Below, piece by piece: positions 42,706-51,463 of a stretch of DNA of 64,000 bases. Below the pieces are notes generated by a model. It ran no database searches, was not told where the DNA came from, and saw only the letters and a list, made by a program, of their open reading frames with translations. The DNA is from Fibrobacter sp. UWH6. GTDB lineage: Bacteria > Fibrobacterota > Fibrobacteria > Fibrobacterales > Fibrobacteraceae. Each line of letters begins with the position of its first letter. The stretch's first letter is position 1. The DNA is taken from the NCBI RefSeq assembly GCF_900142465.1, contig NZ_FRAX01000013.1, positions 1 through 64,000 of the forward strand, given 5' to 3'. The position numbers and the translations under genes are program-made.

Positions 42706-43347
42706 CTAGTCCCAAATCAGCATGCGGACGGGGGTCGGATCGTAAGCATTGCAGGGGTTGTTGAGCTGCGGGCAGTTGCTAACGACTGCAAGCACATCCA
42801 TTTCGGCACGCATTTCCACATACTTGCCCGGGCTAGAAATACCGTCGGCAAAGTTCAGGTTGCCCTGTTCATCGAAGGGCACGTACATGAAGAAGTTCAG
42901 GTTGTTGACCTGATCGCGCTTATCCAGATTTTCGGTTTCCAGAAGGACCTTCAAAAAGGATTCGCGGCAGGCGTGCATATAACGCTTGTCCAAAGCGTAA
43001 CGGCAAGTATTGCTTTCGCAGGAGCAGGCGGAACCCAAAGTGTCATGGTCACCACAAGTGTCGGCAACAACAGTGAGCATGGGATTGTCATCGTTGGAGT
43101 AAAGCTTGGTGCCAACGCCTACGAGACAGTTGGCCTGACGCTGCACGGTCTGCTGAACGCTATAACGTTCAGAAGGATCGTTTGCGTTAATGAACAGAGT
43201 ATCTACAGCCTGGTTCCCCTTCAGGTCCAGAATGCGGAAGGTCTGACCTTTTTTAATCAGATGGAGCCAGCCAGCACCAGCCTGCACATCTTCAGAATAA
43301 ACGGCATCTTCTTCTTTCAGCGAACTTTCAACATATTTTGTATACAT
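42706..43347 (-). CDS. DUF1989 protein (carboxyguanidine deiminase type), paralogue 2
   Basis: 213 residues with the same motifs as the downstream gene: [72 protein letters not shown]. The family likely binds a metal through the Cys/His cluster. Together with the longer DUF1989 protein upstream it would form the hetero-oligomeric deiminase. It is preceded by a short hairpin cassette at 43376-43431. Which of the two small paralogues is the true partner of the long subunit cannot be told from sequence. Confidence 0.85.
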   Translation of the reverse strand: MYTKYVESSLKEEDAVYSEDVQAGAGWLHLIKKGQTFRILDLKGNQAVDTLFINANDPSERYSVQQTVQRQANCLVGVGTKLYSNDDNPMLTVVADTCGDHDTLGSACSCESNTCRYALDKRYMHACRESFLKVLLETENLDKRDQVNNLNFFMYVPFDEQGNLNFADGISSPGKYVEMRAEMDVLAVVSNCPQLNNPCNAYDPTPVRMLIWD

Positions 43348-43375
43348 CTTATAAACCCTTTTTTTTTTTTTACTT

Positions 43376-43431
43376 TCCGCTCATACCTCAGAGCGAAGCG
43401 ACCTCATAGCTCAAAGCACCGCAGGTGCGCC
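43376..43431. repeat. Intergenic hairpin cassette 2
   Basis: CTCATACCTCAGAGCGAAGC, then ACCTCATAGCTCAAA and a GCACC-GCA-GGTGC hairpin: a shorter relative of the cassettes at 41078 and 46107. Confidence 0.55.
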
Positions 43432-44148
43432 CTACAAGTTGTAGTTTGCAGTGTTGATGTAGCCGCGGCCATTTTCCGGGCACCAGGTAAAGCAAGGATC
43501 GTCTGCGGGAGCTTCATCGCAAGTGAGGAGTTCAACCTTCACGGGCTTGCGCAGATATTCCTTGGTGGGATTCAGGGGATGCATACCGGTATCGATTACA
43601 ACGAGAGTGTCCATTTCGGCGCGGAGTTCTACGTAGTCGCCGGCCTTGGAGTTATTTTCGACGAAAGTCATCTTGCCGTCGGAAGTAACCACAACCTTGC
43701 TGAAGAAGTTTACCAGTTCGGTAAAGTCGCGCTTGGTCATGCCATGCTTGCCGATTTCAACCAGCAGGGAATCGTAACCGTTGCGGAAGAAGTCGTTGTG
43801 GGCAGCCTGATAGGACTTTTCGCCAAAACGTTCCTTGATGAGGCTTGCGTGGGTGCAGCCGCACAGAGGATCGTGCCAGCCAACGGTATCTTCGACAACA
43901 CTGAGGAGGATGCGGCCCATGTCGCTATAGAGGCAGCAGTTCTTGGCGATGCGGCAGATGTGTTGAATTTTAAGGGTATCGCCCAGGTTAAAGCGTTCAG
44001 TGAAGTTCTTGGCGTTGTAGCACATGATGCTAGCGTTTGCGCCACCTTCAATATCGGTAAGGCGGATCTTCTGGCCCTTCTTTACGATGCGGGAATAGTT
44101 CCAGCCGCCAGCAATTACTTGTTCACACAGTACTTTAGATTCAGACAT
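43432..44148 (-). CDS. DUF1989 protein, long subunit (urea-carboxylase-associated 1 type)
   Basis: 238 residues. Motifs: IVKKGQKIRLTDIEGGANAS, ERFNLGDT, VEDTVGWHDPLCGCTHAS, NDFFRNGYDSLLVEIGKHGM, DYVELRAEMDTLVVIDTGMH, and an extra C-terminal tail (CFTWCPENGRGYINTANYNL) absent from the short paralogues. This matches the longer of the two classic partners next to urea/guanidine carboxylases. It follows the ABC ATPase gene by 38 bases and leads the three DUF1989 genes. Confidence 0.87.
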   Translation of the reverse strand: MSESKVLCEQVIAGGWNYSRIVKKGQKIRLTDIEGGANASIMCYNAKNFTERFNLGDTLKIQHICRIAKNCCLYSDMGRILLSVVEDTVGWHDPLCGCTHASLIKERFGEKSYQAAHNDFFRNGYDSLLVEIGKHGMTKRDFTELVNFFSKVVVTSDGKMTFVENNSKAGDYVELRAEMDTLVVIDTGMHPLNPTKEYLRKPVKVELLTCDEAPADDPCFTWCPENGRGYINTANYNL

Positions 44149-44186
44149 TTTTGGACTCCTGTAAAAATGGTTTTAGGTCGCACTCA

Positions 44187-45038
44187 TTACTTCTTGGCGA
44201 TCATGTTTACAATCTTGAATTCTTCTTCGGGTTCTTCTACCAGCTTGGGCGGGTGAATCAGACCTTCGATATGCTTGCGCTTTTCGATGAATTCCGGCAG
44301 CAAGAAGCTATCCTTGTTGCGGGGGCGCGGCACAGAATGGACATCCACCATTTCCTTGACCTTGCCGGGGTTGGCCTGCAGCGTAAGGATTCGATCCGAA
44401 AGGAATACCGCTTCGTCAAGGTCGTGGGTCACGAAGATGATGGTGATATCGATGTTCTTCCAGACTTCCAGCAGGTACTTCTGCATCTGGGAACGAGTCT
44501 GGGCATCCAAAGCGCCGAAGGGTTCATCCATCAAGAGTACGCGGGGCTGCGGGGCCAGGGCGCGTGCAATAGCCACACGCTGCTGCATACCGCCCGAAAG
44601 TTGCTTGGGGAAGTACTCACCATACTTTTCCAAGCCCACAATCTGCAGCCACTGTTCCGCAATTTCTTCAGCCTCACTTCCGTGGCCAATGGATTCCAGT
44701 CCGAACATCACGTTCTTCTTCACGGACATCCAGGGGAACAAAGTGTATTTCTGGAACACCATGCCGCGTTCTGCGCTGGTACCCTTCACCTTCTTTCCAT
44801 CCAGGTAGAATTCGCCGGAGGTTGCGGTTTCGAGGCCTGCGGCAATGCGGATCAAGGTAGACTTACCGCAACCAGAGGGGCCGATAATCGAAAGGAACTC
44901 GCGACGGCGAACGCCAAAGGAAACATCATCCAATACGCGATGGGTGCCGGAACCGTTAGTCTCCTCGAAGTCCTTTACAATGTGGCGGGCTTCCAGGATA
45001 ATATCTTCGGCGGGTGAAATAATCTTAGAGTCTGCCAT
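44187..45038 (-). CDS. ABC transporter ATP-binding protein (nitrate/taurine/guanidine import type)
   Basis: 283 residues. Walker [10 protein letters not shown] (about 53-61), Q-loop [10 protein letters not shown], signature LSGGMQQR, Walker [14 protein letters not shown] and H-loop VTHDLDEA are complete. It belongs to the SsuB/TauB/NrtD group. It overlaps the permease gene by 14 bases. The C-terminal 60 residues ([18 protein letters not shown]) extend beyond the core. It would power import of the nitrogen compound broken down by the genes downstream. Confidence 0.93.
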   Translation of the reverse strand: MADSKIISPAEDIILEARHIVKDFEETNGSGTHRVLDDVSFGVRRREFLSIIGPSGCGKSTLIRIAAGLETATSGEFYLDGKKVKGTSAERGMVFQKYTLFPWMSVKKNVMFGLESIGHGSEAEEIAEQWLQIVGLEKYGEYFPKQLSGGMQQRVAIARALAPQPRVLLMDEPFGALDAQTRSQMQKYLLEVWKNIDITIIFVTHDLDEAVFLSDRILTLQANPGKVKEMVDVHSVPRPRNKDSFLLPEFIEKRKHIEGLIHPPKLVEEPEEEFKIVNMIAKK

Positions 45039-46086
45039 TGTAACGATCCCTCATAGTTTTTTCTTCTGCAGTCAGGCGGAAGCTAAACACATCATCCTTA
45101 GAACCAACGACCTGCTTGAACTTGGCGGCCACACCGACGCGGCCATCTTCCCAGGCAAAGATCTTCTTGCCCAGCCAGGCGAGAATCAAGTCGCAGCCGA
45201 GACCGATAATTCCAAGAATCACGATGGCAGCATAAACATTATCGAAGTTACGGTACTTGGCCTGCTGATTAATGAACCAGGTAATGCCGGAACTTGTGCC
45301 CACCACTTCGGCCACAATCAGGTAAGTCCAGGCCCAGCCCAAAAGGATTCGCATATCCTTGTACATCTTGGGAGCGATTTCAGGGAGGATCACCTTGAAA
45401 AGGATGCGCTTGGGAGAGGCCCCCAGAGTGCGGGCGGCTTCAATCAGGGCACCGTCGGCACGGCGGGTGGTGGCATTAATCATGGGCACCTGCTGGAAGA
45501 AAGTACCGATGATAATGATGGCGATTTTCGGAGCATCGTTAATGCCAAGAACAGCAACCGCCAGGGCACCAAAAACAGGGGCCGGGAAATAGCGGAAGAA
45601 TTCGATAAACGGTCCAGTCAGCTTTTCAAAAAATGGAATAGCACCGGACAGCATACCCATGGGAACACCCACAAGGCTAGAAAGCAGGAAGGCCAGGAAC
45701 ACGATCTTTACAGAGTGAAGGATGCTCTGGTAGAACCATACATCGCCATCGCGCTTGGGTTCCGTAGTGAATGCGGTAACCAGGGCCTTGGCCACTTCGT
45801 GGGGTGCGGGCAAGTAAGCGGGATTGGCGCGCACACCGGTCATGGGCTTTGCGCCAGATTCCAGAAGGTTCTTGTTTTCTTCTGCAAAGTTGGCGCGATC
45901 GATTTCGTCTCCCGGCATACAGAACATGCTGTCGCCAGCATCTACCACGCGCATCAGCGGATGATAGACAAAAGGCACATAGCTGATCACGCTCCAGGTC
46001 GCCAGGGGAATTACGAAGGAAAGAATAGCCAGGACCATAGTCCACTTCTTTCCAACAGTCTTTTGAATTCCAATAGGATTAGTCAT
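45025..46086 (-). CDS. ABC transporter permease
   Basis: 353 residues from ATG 46086. It has the BPD_transp_1 fold with an EAA loop ([28 protein letters not shown]) and about six membrane segments, e.g. [20 protein letters not shown] and [19 protein letters not shown]. Between the first and second segment lies an unusual periplasmic loop of about 80 residues ([28 protein letters not shown]). Members of this group import nitrate, taurine or sulfonates; those beside urea-carboxylase-type operons are thought to import guanidine or urea. The leader TTTTATCCACACAACAATT is shared with the carboxylase gene. Confidence 0.9.
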   Translation of the reverse strand: MTNPIGIQKTVGKKWTMVLAILSFVIPLATWSVISYVPFVYHPLMRVVDAGDSMFCMPGDEIDRANFAEENKNLLESGAKPMTGVRANPAYLPAPHEVAKALVTAFTTEPKRDGDVWFYQSILHSVKIVFLAFLLSSLVGVPMGMLSGAIPFFEKLTGPFIEFFRYFPAPVFGALAVAVLGINDAPKIAIIIIGTFFQQVPMINATTRRADGALIEAARTLGASPKRILFKVILPEIAPKMYKDMRILLGWAWTYLIVAEVVGTSSGITWFINQQAKYRNFDNVYAAIVILGIIGLGCDLILAWLGKKIFAWEDGRVGVAAKFKQVVGSKDDVFSFRLTAEEKTMRDRYNGRL

Positions 46087-46106
46087 TTTATCCACACAAC
46101 AATTAA

Positions 46107-46222
46107 GGTTTTAGGGCGCACTCTTTGAGTGCTTTGAGGTTTTAAGGTCGGCCATCGGCCTTTTAGTTTTTTCCTCTAGGCGGCAACGCCACCGACCTCA
46201 TACCTCAAGCGAAGCGTACCTG
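46107..46222. repeat. Intergenic hairpin cassette 3
   Basis: GCACT-CTTTG-AGTGC, GGCC-ATC-GGCC, then GGCGGCAACGCCACC and ACCTCATACCTCAAGCGAAG. It lies between the binding-protein and permease genes, where it could lower downstream expression, as is common between binding protein and membrane subunits. Confidence 0.6.
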
Positions 46223-46223
46223 A

Positions 46224-47201
46224 TTACTTCTTCAAGGCGTCTTCGGTGAACTTGGGCATGATGAAGCGGTTTACGTCCACGTTCTTGTCGTACACCTTGT
46301 TCTCTACAAAGAACTTGTCGACGATCTTGCTGGAACCAAAGACGGAGTTATAACCTTCGCCCTTCTTGAAGTACTTCACCGATTCGCTCAGGCGCAGGAA
46401 CTTGGTACCGTTCATGAACTTTGCATACTGGGATTCAGAAATGCCTACGCGAGCGGCAAGAATCTTGACGGCCTCATCCTTGTTTGCGGGGTCATTCAGA
46501 TAAGCCACCACATCATCCCAGGCTGCAACAACCTTGGCCCATTCAGCCTTGTTCTTCATGAGGGATTCCTGAGACACCACCAGCAAGTCGTAAATGATGC
46601 CCGGTTCGTTGGCGCTGGTGTAAAGTTCCTTGGAACCCTTCACCTTTTCAAGGGCGTTCACGGAATGGGGAACCCAGGCCACCACGGCGGAAACTTCGCC
46701 GGATTCAAGAGTCTGTACCGCCTGATGGGTCGGCATATTCACCAGAGTCACATCAGAAGGCTTCAGGCCATTCTTGGTAAGAGCGTTAATCAGCAAGGCA
46801 TGAGAAAGACAGCCAATTTCTACACCCACCTTCTTGCCCTTCAGATCCTTGATGGAGTTGATTCCCGGAGCGCCGATAATCTTGTCGTTACCGTTGCTGT
46901 AGTCGTTAATCAAGATGGTCACGTTGCGGGCGCCGGTAGCGTTCAGCACCATGGCATCACCGTTGGCGACACCTACGGCATCCACCTTCTTGGCGGCAAA
47001 GGCATCCATAGACGGGCCGTAATCAAACCATTCCAGCTTTACATCCACATCGTGCTTCTTGAAGAAGCCCTTCTTTTCGGCAATTTCCCAGGCAGTCCAA
47101 CCCGGCCAATCGCTATAGGCGATCTTCAGTACCGGCTTTTGTGCGTAAACGGTTGCGGCAAGGGCCATCACACCAGCAATTAAAAACTTGGAAATATTCA
47201 T
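46224..47201 (-). CDS. Periplasmic substrate-binding protein (NMT1/TauA type)
   Basis: 325 residues from ATG 47201 with GAGGTG upstream; a longer open frame upstream is not translated. The signal peptide MNISKFLIAGVMALAATVYA is followed by the mature LKIAYSDWPGWTAWEIAEKK. The bilobed fold of NMT1-like proteins is visible in VDAVGVANGDAM, LKGKKVGVEIGCLSHALLIN and SGEVSAVVAWVPH. It delivers the substrate to the permease/ATPase pair encoded next. It is the first gene behind the sigma-54 promoter, with a leader of about 30 bases. Ligand probably guanidine or a related nitrogen compound by context. Confidence 0.9.
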   Translation of the reverse strand: MNISKFLIAGVMALAATVYAQKPVLKIAYSDWPGWTAWEIAEKKGFFKKHDVDVKLEWFDYGPSMDAFAAKKVDAVGVANGDAMVLNATGARNVTILINDYSNGNDKIIGAPGINSIKDLKGKKVGVEIGCLSHALLINALTKNGLKPSDVTLVNMPTHQAVQTLESGEVSAVVAWVPHSVNALEKVKGSKELYTSANEPGIIYDLLVVSQESLMKNKAEWAKVVAAWDDVVAYLNDPANKDEAVKILAARVGISESQYAKFMNGTKFLRLSESVKYFKKGEGYNSVFGSSKIVDKFFVENKVYDKNVDVNRFIMPKFTEDALKK

Positions 47202-47240
47202 AAACACCTCGTGGGTAAATTGTTTTACGCCCCTTTTTAC

Positions 47241-47256
47241 GCAAAGGCCGTGCCAA
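47241..47256 (-). promoter_or_regulatory. Sigma-54 (RpoN) promoter of the importer/carboxylase operon
   Basis: On the minus strand TTGGCACGGCCTTTGC fits the sigma-54 consensus TGGCACG-N4-TTGC: GG of the -24 and GC of the -12 box are at the right spacing. A transcript would begin near 47229, about 30 bases before the binding-protein ATG. RpoN control by an NtrC-type activator fits a nitrogen-scavenging operon. Confidence 0.75.
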
Positions 47257-47304
47257 CTTTTCAGAAACCCACGATTTTTACAAATTTTACCGGTTTTACA
47301 TAAC

Positions 47305-47364
47305 CGTAGCAGCACGGTAGCATTTTGGTAGGTACATCATTTGTAAAACGACTTTATAAAGTCG
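47305..47364. promoter_or_regulatory. Two palindromes in the divergent control region
   Basis: A perfect 16-bp palindrome CGACTTTATAAAGTCG at 47349-47364 and an ACCGT-N6-ACGGT inverted repeat near 47303-47318 lie upstream of the sigma-54 promoter and upstream of the ROK gene. They may bind the ROK regulator or the RpoN activator. Confidence 0.5.
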
Positions 47365-47459
47365 GCAGTTTATTTTCAACTTCTGTAAAAACAACAAATT
47401 TTTATAAACGGCATATTTTTTGCTGCATTCATTGTTAGTTTTACTCACGGAAAAAGAGA

Positions 47460-48485
47460 ATGAACATGGCAAAAGAAATTCGCTCCGCAGCAGAGATCAA
47501 GAAGCAGAACGTGGCTAGCATCAAGCGAGTCATTCTAGAGATGGGTTCCGTCACAAAACCCGAGGTGGCCGAAAAGACAGGCCTCAGCGTAGTCACCTGC
47601 GGAAGCATCCTCAACGAGATGACCGCAGAAGGCTCCATCGTAGAAGAACGGCTCCGCTCGTCTAGCGGCGGCCGCCGGGCCATGAGCTATCGCATCAGCG
47701 AAGGCGTGGGCAACACCCTCTGCCTTTATGCCTTTACCGAAAGCACTGGATCATTCATTCGCTACCAGGTCCGCGACCTGATCGGCAACGTAAAAGACGC
47801 CGGCTTCACTCAGGAGCCCGTCATCAACGTCACCACCCTCAGCGAAGCCATCAAGAGAATTTGCAAGCCCGAACAGAATGTCAAAATCGTAGTCCTTGGA
47901 ATCCAGGGCTGCATCAACAACAACATCCTGGAATATTCAGACCTTACAGAACTCAGCGGACTTAACGTGGCCGCCGAACTGGAAAACGCCACCGGCTTCC
48001 CCGTCCGCGTCGAAAACGACATGAACACCATCGCCGTGGGCTACCGCAAGAACTGCGAAAAGAAGCTGGATTCAAAATCCGGCAGGAACGTGGCCATCCT
48101 GTTCTTCCCCAAGGGGCAAACTCCTGCAGGAGGATTCATCGTAGACGGAAACATTCTGCGAGGAGCCTCCAACCTGGCAGGGGAACTCTCCTTCTTCCCC
48201 TACAACTTCAAAAAGGAAGACCAGCGAGTCGTCTTCAGTTCCATCGAAAAGGCCCAGCCCACCATCAACCGCATGATCCTGGCCACCACCGTGTTCCTGG
48301 ACCCGGCCGTAGTCGTCATTACCGGCGGTCTCTCTAGAGAAGTGGATTGCGACGCCATGACCAAGTATCTGCAAGACAACCTGAAGCGCCCCCAGATTCC
48401 AAGAATTGAGGCCCGCCCCGTCATCGAGAGAGACTACTTTACCGGCCTCCACAGCATCGCCGTGGACTACATAATCGACGGTTAA
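47460..48485 (+). CDS. ROK-family transcriptional regulator
   Basis: 341 residues. An N-terminal winged helix (about 10-75: NVASIKRVILEMGSVTKPEV, AEKTGLSVVTCGSILNEM, GGRRAMSYRISE) precedes a ROK sugar-kinase-like domain (VVLGIQGCINNN, VENDMNTIAVGY, GGFIVDGNILRGASNLAGEL, VVITGGLS). The zinc motif CxCGxxGC of typical ROK proteins is missing, as is common in regulators. It is divergent from the importer/carboxylase operon with 258 bp in between that hold two palindromes and the sigma-54 promoter. Control of that operon is plausible, but not proven; ROK proteins usually respond to sugars. Confidence 0.88.
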   Translation: MNMAKEIRSAAEIKKQNVASIKRVILEMGSVTKPEVAEKTGLSVVTCGSILNEMTAEGSIVEERLRSSSGGRRAMSYRISEGVGNTLCLYAFTESTGSFIRYQVRDLIGNVKDAGFTQEPVINVTTLSEAIKRICKPEQNVKIVVLGIQGCINNNILEYSDLTELSGLNVAAELENATGFPVRVENDMNTIAVGYRKNCEKKLDSKSGRNVAILFFPKGQTPAGGFIVDGNILRGASNLAGELSFFPYNFKKEDQRVVFSSIEKAQPTINRMILATTVFLDPAVVVITGGLSREVDCDAMTKYLQDNLKRPQIPRIEARPVIERDYFTGLHSIAVDYIIDG

Positions 48486-48495
48486 ATTTTACAGG

Positions 48496-49515
48496 TTACA
48501 AATAAAAGTCCGGACGGATTCCCAGTTCGAGTTCATCTACCAGCAATTCCGCGGCAGGTTCATTTCGGCCCACAACCAGGGCACTGTCAAAGCCAGCCAC
48601 GCGGGCCCCAAGAACATCCGTTCCCAGGGTATCGCCAATCATGACCACCCGGGGCTTGCGCCCATTAAAAAGGGACTCGGGCAAAGAAGCGCTAACCTTT
48701 TTCCAGATCGCCGGGAAGGGCTTTCCCAAATAGTAAGTGGTACAGCCCTTGCCGCCATTACCGCAGTTACCGCCATTGCCGCCGTTAGATTCGTCTACGG
48801 ATTCGCGACGAAGGCGTTCACAAAGGGCCCCAGAGACAGGCTCACGGGAACCGTCAATTTTCGGAGCCCAGGCATCGGAATTCAGCACCAGCAAAATAGC
48901 ACCGGGACGTCTTAGAATTTCTACAGCGCGGGCATAAGTTTCATCGGTATCCTTCGCCGAAGAAATGGCCACCACGGGCTCTTCGGGGAATTCGTCGGGC
49001 GCAACCGCCGTCATGCCACATTCCGCCAAGACGTTCTTACCGGTTTCCCGCCCGATGTAGTAAACCTCACGCAATTTCAGAGGGCCGCAGGCCTGATTTG
49101 CATTGGCGGCGGTTCCGGCCCGCAATTCCTTCACCAGGTCCTTCAGCAAACTTCCCGACGAAATCGTCTCCGCTTCAGAAAAGTCAAACCCACGCTTTGC
49201 GGCATCCGCCGCCAGCACGCGGTCTACATCGCTGGCCGCATTGGTAATCAGGCGCACCTGCTTGCCCGCAGAACGCAAGGCCGCAAACCAGTCCCGGGCT
49301 CCCGGGTAAACAAAGGCTCCGCGGTTATACAAGGTCCCATAGCCATCAAAGCAGAATGCGTCATACTTCTCCAGCAGTTCGCCAAAGGATACCGCCTGCG
49401 GTTCAGCCGCACCGAGGCCCTGAGCGCCAAGGCCATCGCGTTTTTGGGGCAGACAGCCATCCCGATTCAATATTTCCAGATAGCGCTTGTAAATCTCAGT
49501 CTCAAAAAATTCCAT
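48496..49515 (-). CDS. HAD-superfamily phosphatase (NagD-like, class IIA)
   Basis: 339 residues. Motif I is DAFCFDGYGTLYNRG (Asp57 region), motif II RLITNAAS, a Lys in YYLGKPFP for motif III and the acidic motif IV MIGDTLGTDVLGA. The cap between motifs II and III is of the NagD/phosphoglycolate type. An unusual Gly/Asn-rich loop, SNGGNGGNCGNGGKG, encoded by a GCC/ATT-type trinucleotide repeat (near 48755-48790), interrupts the cap shortly before motif III. The likely substrate is a small sugar phosphate or nucleotide; it cannot be specified. Confidence 0.88.
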   Translation of the reverse strand: MEFFETEIYKRYLEILNRDGCLPQKRDGLGAQGLGAAEPQAVSFGELLEKYDAFCFDGYGTLYNRGAFVYPGARDWFAALRSAGKQVRLITNAASDVDRVLAADAAKRGFDFSEAETISSGSLLKDLVKELRAGTAANANQACGPLKLREVYYIGRETGKNVLAECGMTAVAPDEFPEEPVVAISSAKDTDETYARAVEILRRPGAILLVLNSDAWAPKIDGSREPVSGALCERLRRESVDESNGGNGGNCGNGGKGCTTYYLGKPFPAIWKKVSASLPESLFNGRKPRVVMIGDTLGTDVLGARVAGFDSALVVGRNEPAAELLVDELELGIRPDFYL

Positions 49516-49627
49516 TTAAAGCTCAAAAAAATGCGCCGGTTCTTTCAAAGCCGACGCAGTTCAACAACGAGTTTTCCGCAGCAGTTTGCCGAAGCAATTT
49601 GCCCCCAGCAGTTTGCCGCCTAAAAAA

Positions 49628-50272
49628 TTAAGCGTCGCTTCTCAGAATGCCGTAGTCGCGGCCTTCTACGGGAATCACCAGCTGCAGGCGGGAAAGCACG
49701 TCGATATGCTTGTCGAATTCCGCCTTGAAATCTTCGCCCAGAACTTCTTCGTCGTCGTGGGCCAAGTTGTAGGCGATGTAGCTGCCATCGGGGAAAATGG
49801 AAATGCAGCAATCCCAGGTAATGTCGCCTTCCTGTTCCTCTTCGTCGTCATCGCGGTCCTTGCTTTCAAGCATCAGCATGGGCTGGGGAGCGGGAATGGC
49901 GTCGGCATGGCCGTTCTCGAAAATGAAGTAGTTGCGGCTGATCAGCTCATGTTCCAGGGCCATGGTGCTGGGGGTACGTTCGAACTCGTTGCGCAGACGG
50001 TGGATATTGCCCAGGTCATCTTCGTAAGGGTCCTGGAAATCTTGGGGCAGCACCACCTGATAGTAGTCAAATTCCTTGCCCTTGGCGGCATAGGTATCGG
50101 ACCATTCCTTGGGAGGTTCGGGGCGGGTCGTCAAGAAATCTTCAAAAGCATCCAGGATGTCGGACAAGCGGGAACTCCACTGTTCGCCCTTCTGCTTCTG
50201 CACCAGTTCCATGAAATTCTTAAGGCGTTCTTCGCCATTCACTTCTTTCAGTTCTTCGTTTTCTTCAGCCAT
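49628..50272 (-). CDS. Unknown acidic cytoplasmic protein
   Basis: 214 residues from ATG 50272; the open frame upstream to 50392 encodes repeat-like sequence (PRHPERSEG) and belongs to an intergenic repeat. The protein is very acidic: AEENEELKEVNGEERL at the start, a KDRDDDEEEQEGD stretch near 145, then WDCCISIFPDGSYIAYNLAH and DYGILRSDA. No family recognised. It lies between the HAD phosphatase and the aspartoacylase-like gene on the same strand, with about 110-bp gaps on each side. Confidence 0.75.
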   Translation of the reverse strand: MAEENEELKEVNGEERLKNFMELVQKQKGEQWSSRLSDILDAFEDFLTTRPEPPKEWSDTYAAKGKEFDYYQVVLPQDFQDPYEDDLGNIHRLRNEFERTPSTMALEHELISRNYFIFENGHADAIPAPQPMLMLESKDRDDDEEEQEGDITWDCCISIFPDGSYIAYNLAHDDEEVLGEDFKAEFDKHIDVLSRLQLVIPVEGRDYGILRSDA

Positions 50273-50276
50273 ACAA

Positions 50277-50372
50277 TCGTTCTCTTGTTCTAAATAAATT
50301 CTAGTTCCTTCGCTCCGCTCAGGATGACGCGGAAGGGGTTCAGGATGACACGGAAGGGAGGTCAGGATGACA
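50277..50372. repeat. Short intergenic repeats (CAGGATGACNCGGAAGGG)
   Basis: Three copies of a TCAGGATGAC-type word within 80 bp, with CTTCGCTCCGCTCAGGATGA at the start. Of the dispersed intergenic repeat kind; the open frame through it is not a gene. Confidence 0.5.
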
Positions 50373-50396
50373 TCGCTTTCAAGATGTTCCAAGTTT

Positions 50397-51296
50397 TTAC
50401 CACTCTTCCACGGTCTTTGTGGTGAGGCTCATGGCGATGTCTTTTTCGTAATAGGCGGGTTCGCTGATAAAGATGGGGTACACCGGGCTTTCACCATGGT
50501 ACAGTATATCCTTACCGTCAAACGTTCTGAACAGCTTATCCCCATCCTTCAATTCACAATAGTCGTGTCCCATGAGATTGGGGTGGATCATGGCCTGGAT
50601 CGCTCCGCCGCCCTGGGGCTTGGGGTAGCCGATATCCTTGAACTGGGTGTACACATCCACCTTGATGGGCGGGCGTTTCTGCAGTTCGCCGCGGTTCCAT
50701 TCTTCGGCCAGTTCCAGGTAGCGCTGGACCAGCTTTTCGGAGCGCTCAAAAATGGCGGCGTCCAGAGTCCCGTGCTGCTGGGGGCCAATCTCTATGCAGA
50801 TGTCCGCCTTGGCCACCGTACCGAAGTAGGGCGAGGCGCTGCGTTCCTCGGGCTGGTAATAAATCCAGGCGTCAGAAAATTCCTGAGTCAAAACCGCAGA
50901 GGCTCTCATGCAGAAGGGATCCCTGTCAGAAAGGATCAGGCACATGCCCATGTTGGATCCGGTGTTGTGGACATCCAGAATCAGGTCGGTTTTGGTATCG
51001 GGGCCCTTGGGTCCGTAAATTTCGTTCAGCTCCTTAGACCGGCGGAACTCATACTGCTGGGGAGTCCCATTCATATCCAGGCAGGTCTGGGAGAAGGCGC
51101 GGTTCAGGTCGTGGTCCCGATAGCGGCGGTTCAACCTTATGGCTTCGGGATTGGCAAGTACCAGTTCGACCTTTGCACTTTTACATAAATTGTTATAACA
51201 TTCAGGATTATCCATCCACTTCTGAACCAGACGCACACCAGTACGCTCGTTACCGTGGGTGCCCCCCGAAACAACAATCGTATTTATCAAGCTCAT
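50397..51296 (-). CDS. Aspartoacylase-like zinc hydrolase (AstE/AspA family)
   Basis: 299 residues. The metal site is given by GGTHGNERTG (His14, Glu17) and DVHNTGSN (His about 109). DLNRAFSQ supplies the substrate Arg/Asn and IEIGPQQHG a conserved Glu region. This is the layout of aspartoacylase, which splits N-acetylaspartate, and of succinylglutamate desuccinylase. Length fits aspartoacylase. Context gives no pathway clue. Confidence 0.85.
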   Translation of the reverse strand: MSLINTIVVSGGTHGNERTGVRLVQKWMDNPECYNNLCKSAKVELVLANPEAIRLNRRYRDHDLNRAFSQTCLDMNGTPQQYEFRRSKELNEIYGPKGPDTKTDLILDVHNTGSNMGMCLILSDRDPFCMRASAVLTQEFSDAWIYYQPEERSASPYFGTVAKADICIEIGPQQHGTLDAAIFERSEKLVQRYLELAEEWNRGELQKRPPIKVDVYTQFKDIGYPKPQGGGAIQAMIHPNLMGHDYCELKDGDKLFRTFDGKDILYHGESPVYPIFISEPAYYEKDIAMSLTTKTVEEW

Positions 51297-51463
51297 ATTT
51301 CAAATATAAATATTCTCTACCTAGTCCGTTTTGAGGTTTATGATTGTAAAAAGTATCGTTAGACCTAATTTAGGTTCAACACGGGCCTACCACATTTATT
51401 ATATTCATCGGCGTATTTTATTGAATTAATACACACGGGGTTATAAGCCCCATAGGAAGACAC

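Noticed and set aside
42304-44256. 650-residue plus-strand open frame
   Set aside because: Runs antisense across two DUF1989 genes and the gap between them; not a gene.
47202-47459. Guanidine riboswitch ahead of the importer operon
   Set aside because: None of the guanidine-I, -II or -III hallmark sequences could be found, and the predicted leader is only about 30 bases long.
50273-50392. N-terminal extension of the acidic protein at 49628
   Set aside because: The extra codons read through the CAGGATGAC-type intergenic repeat (HPERSEG), and the ATG at 50272 begins the protein-like part.
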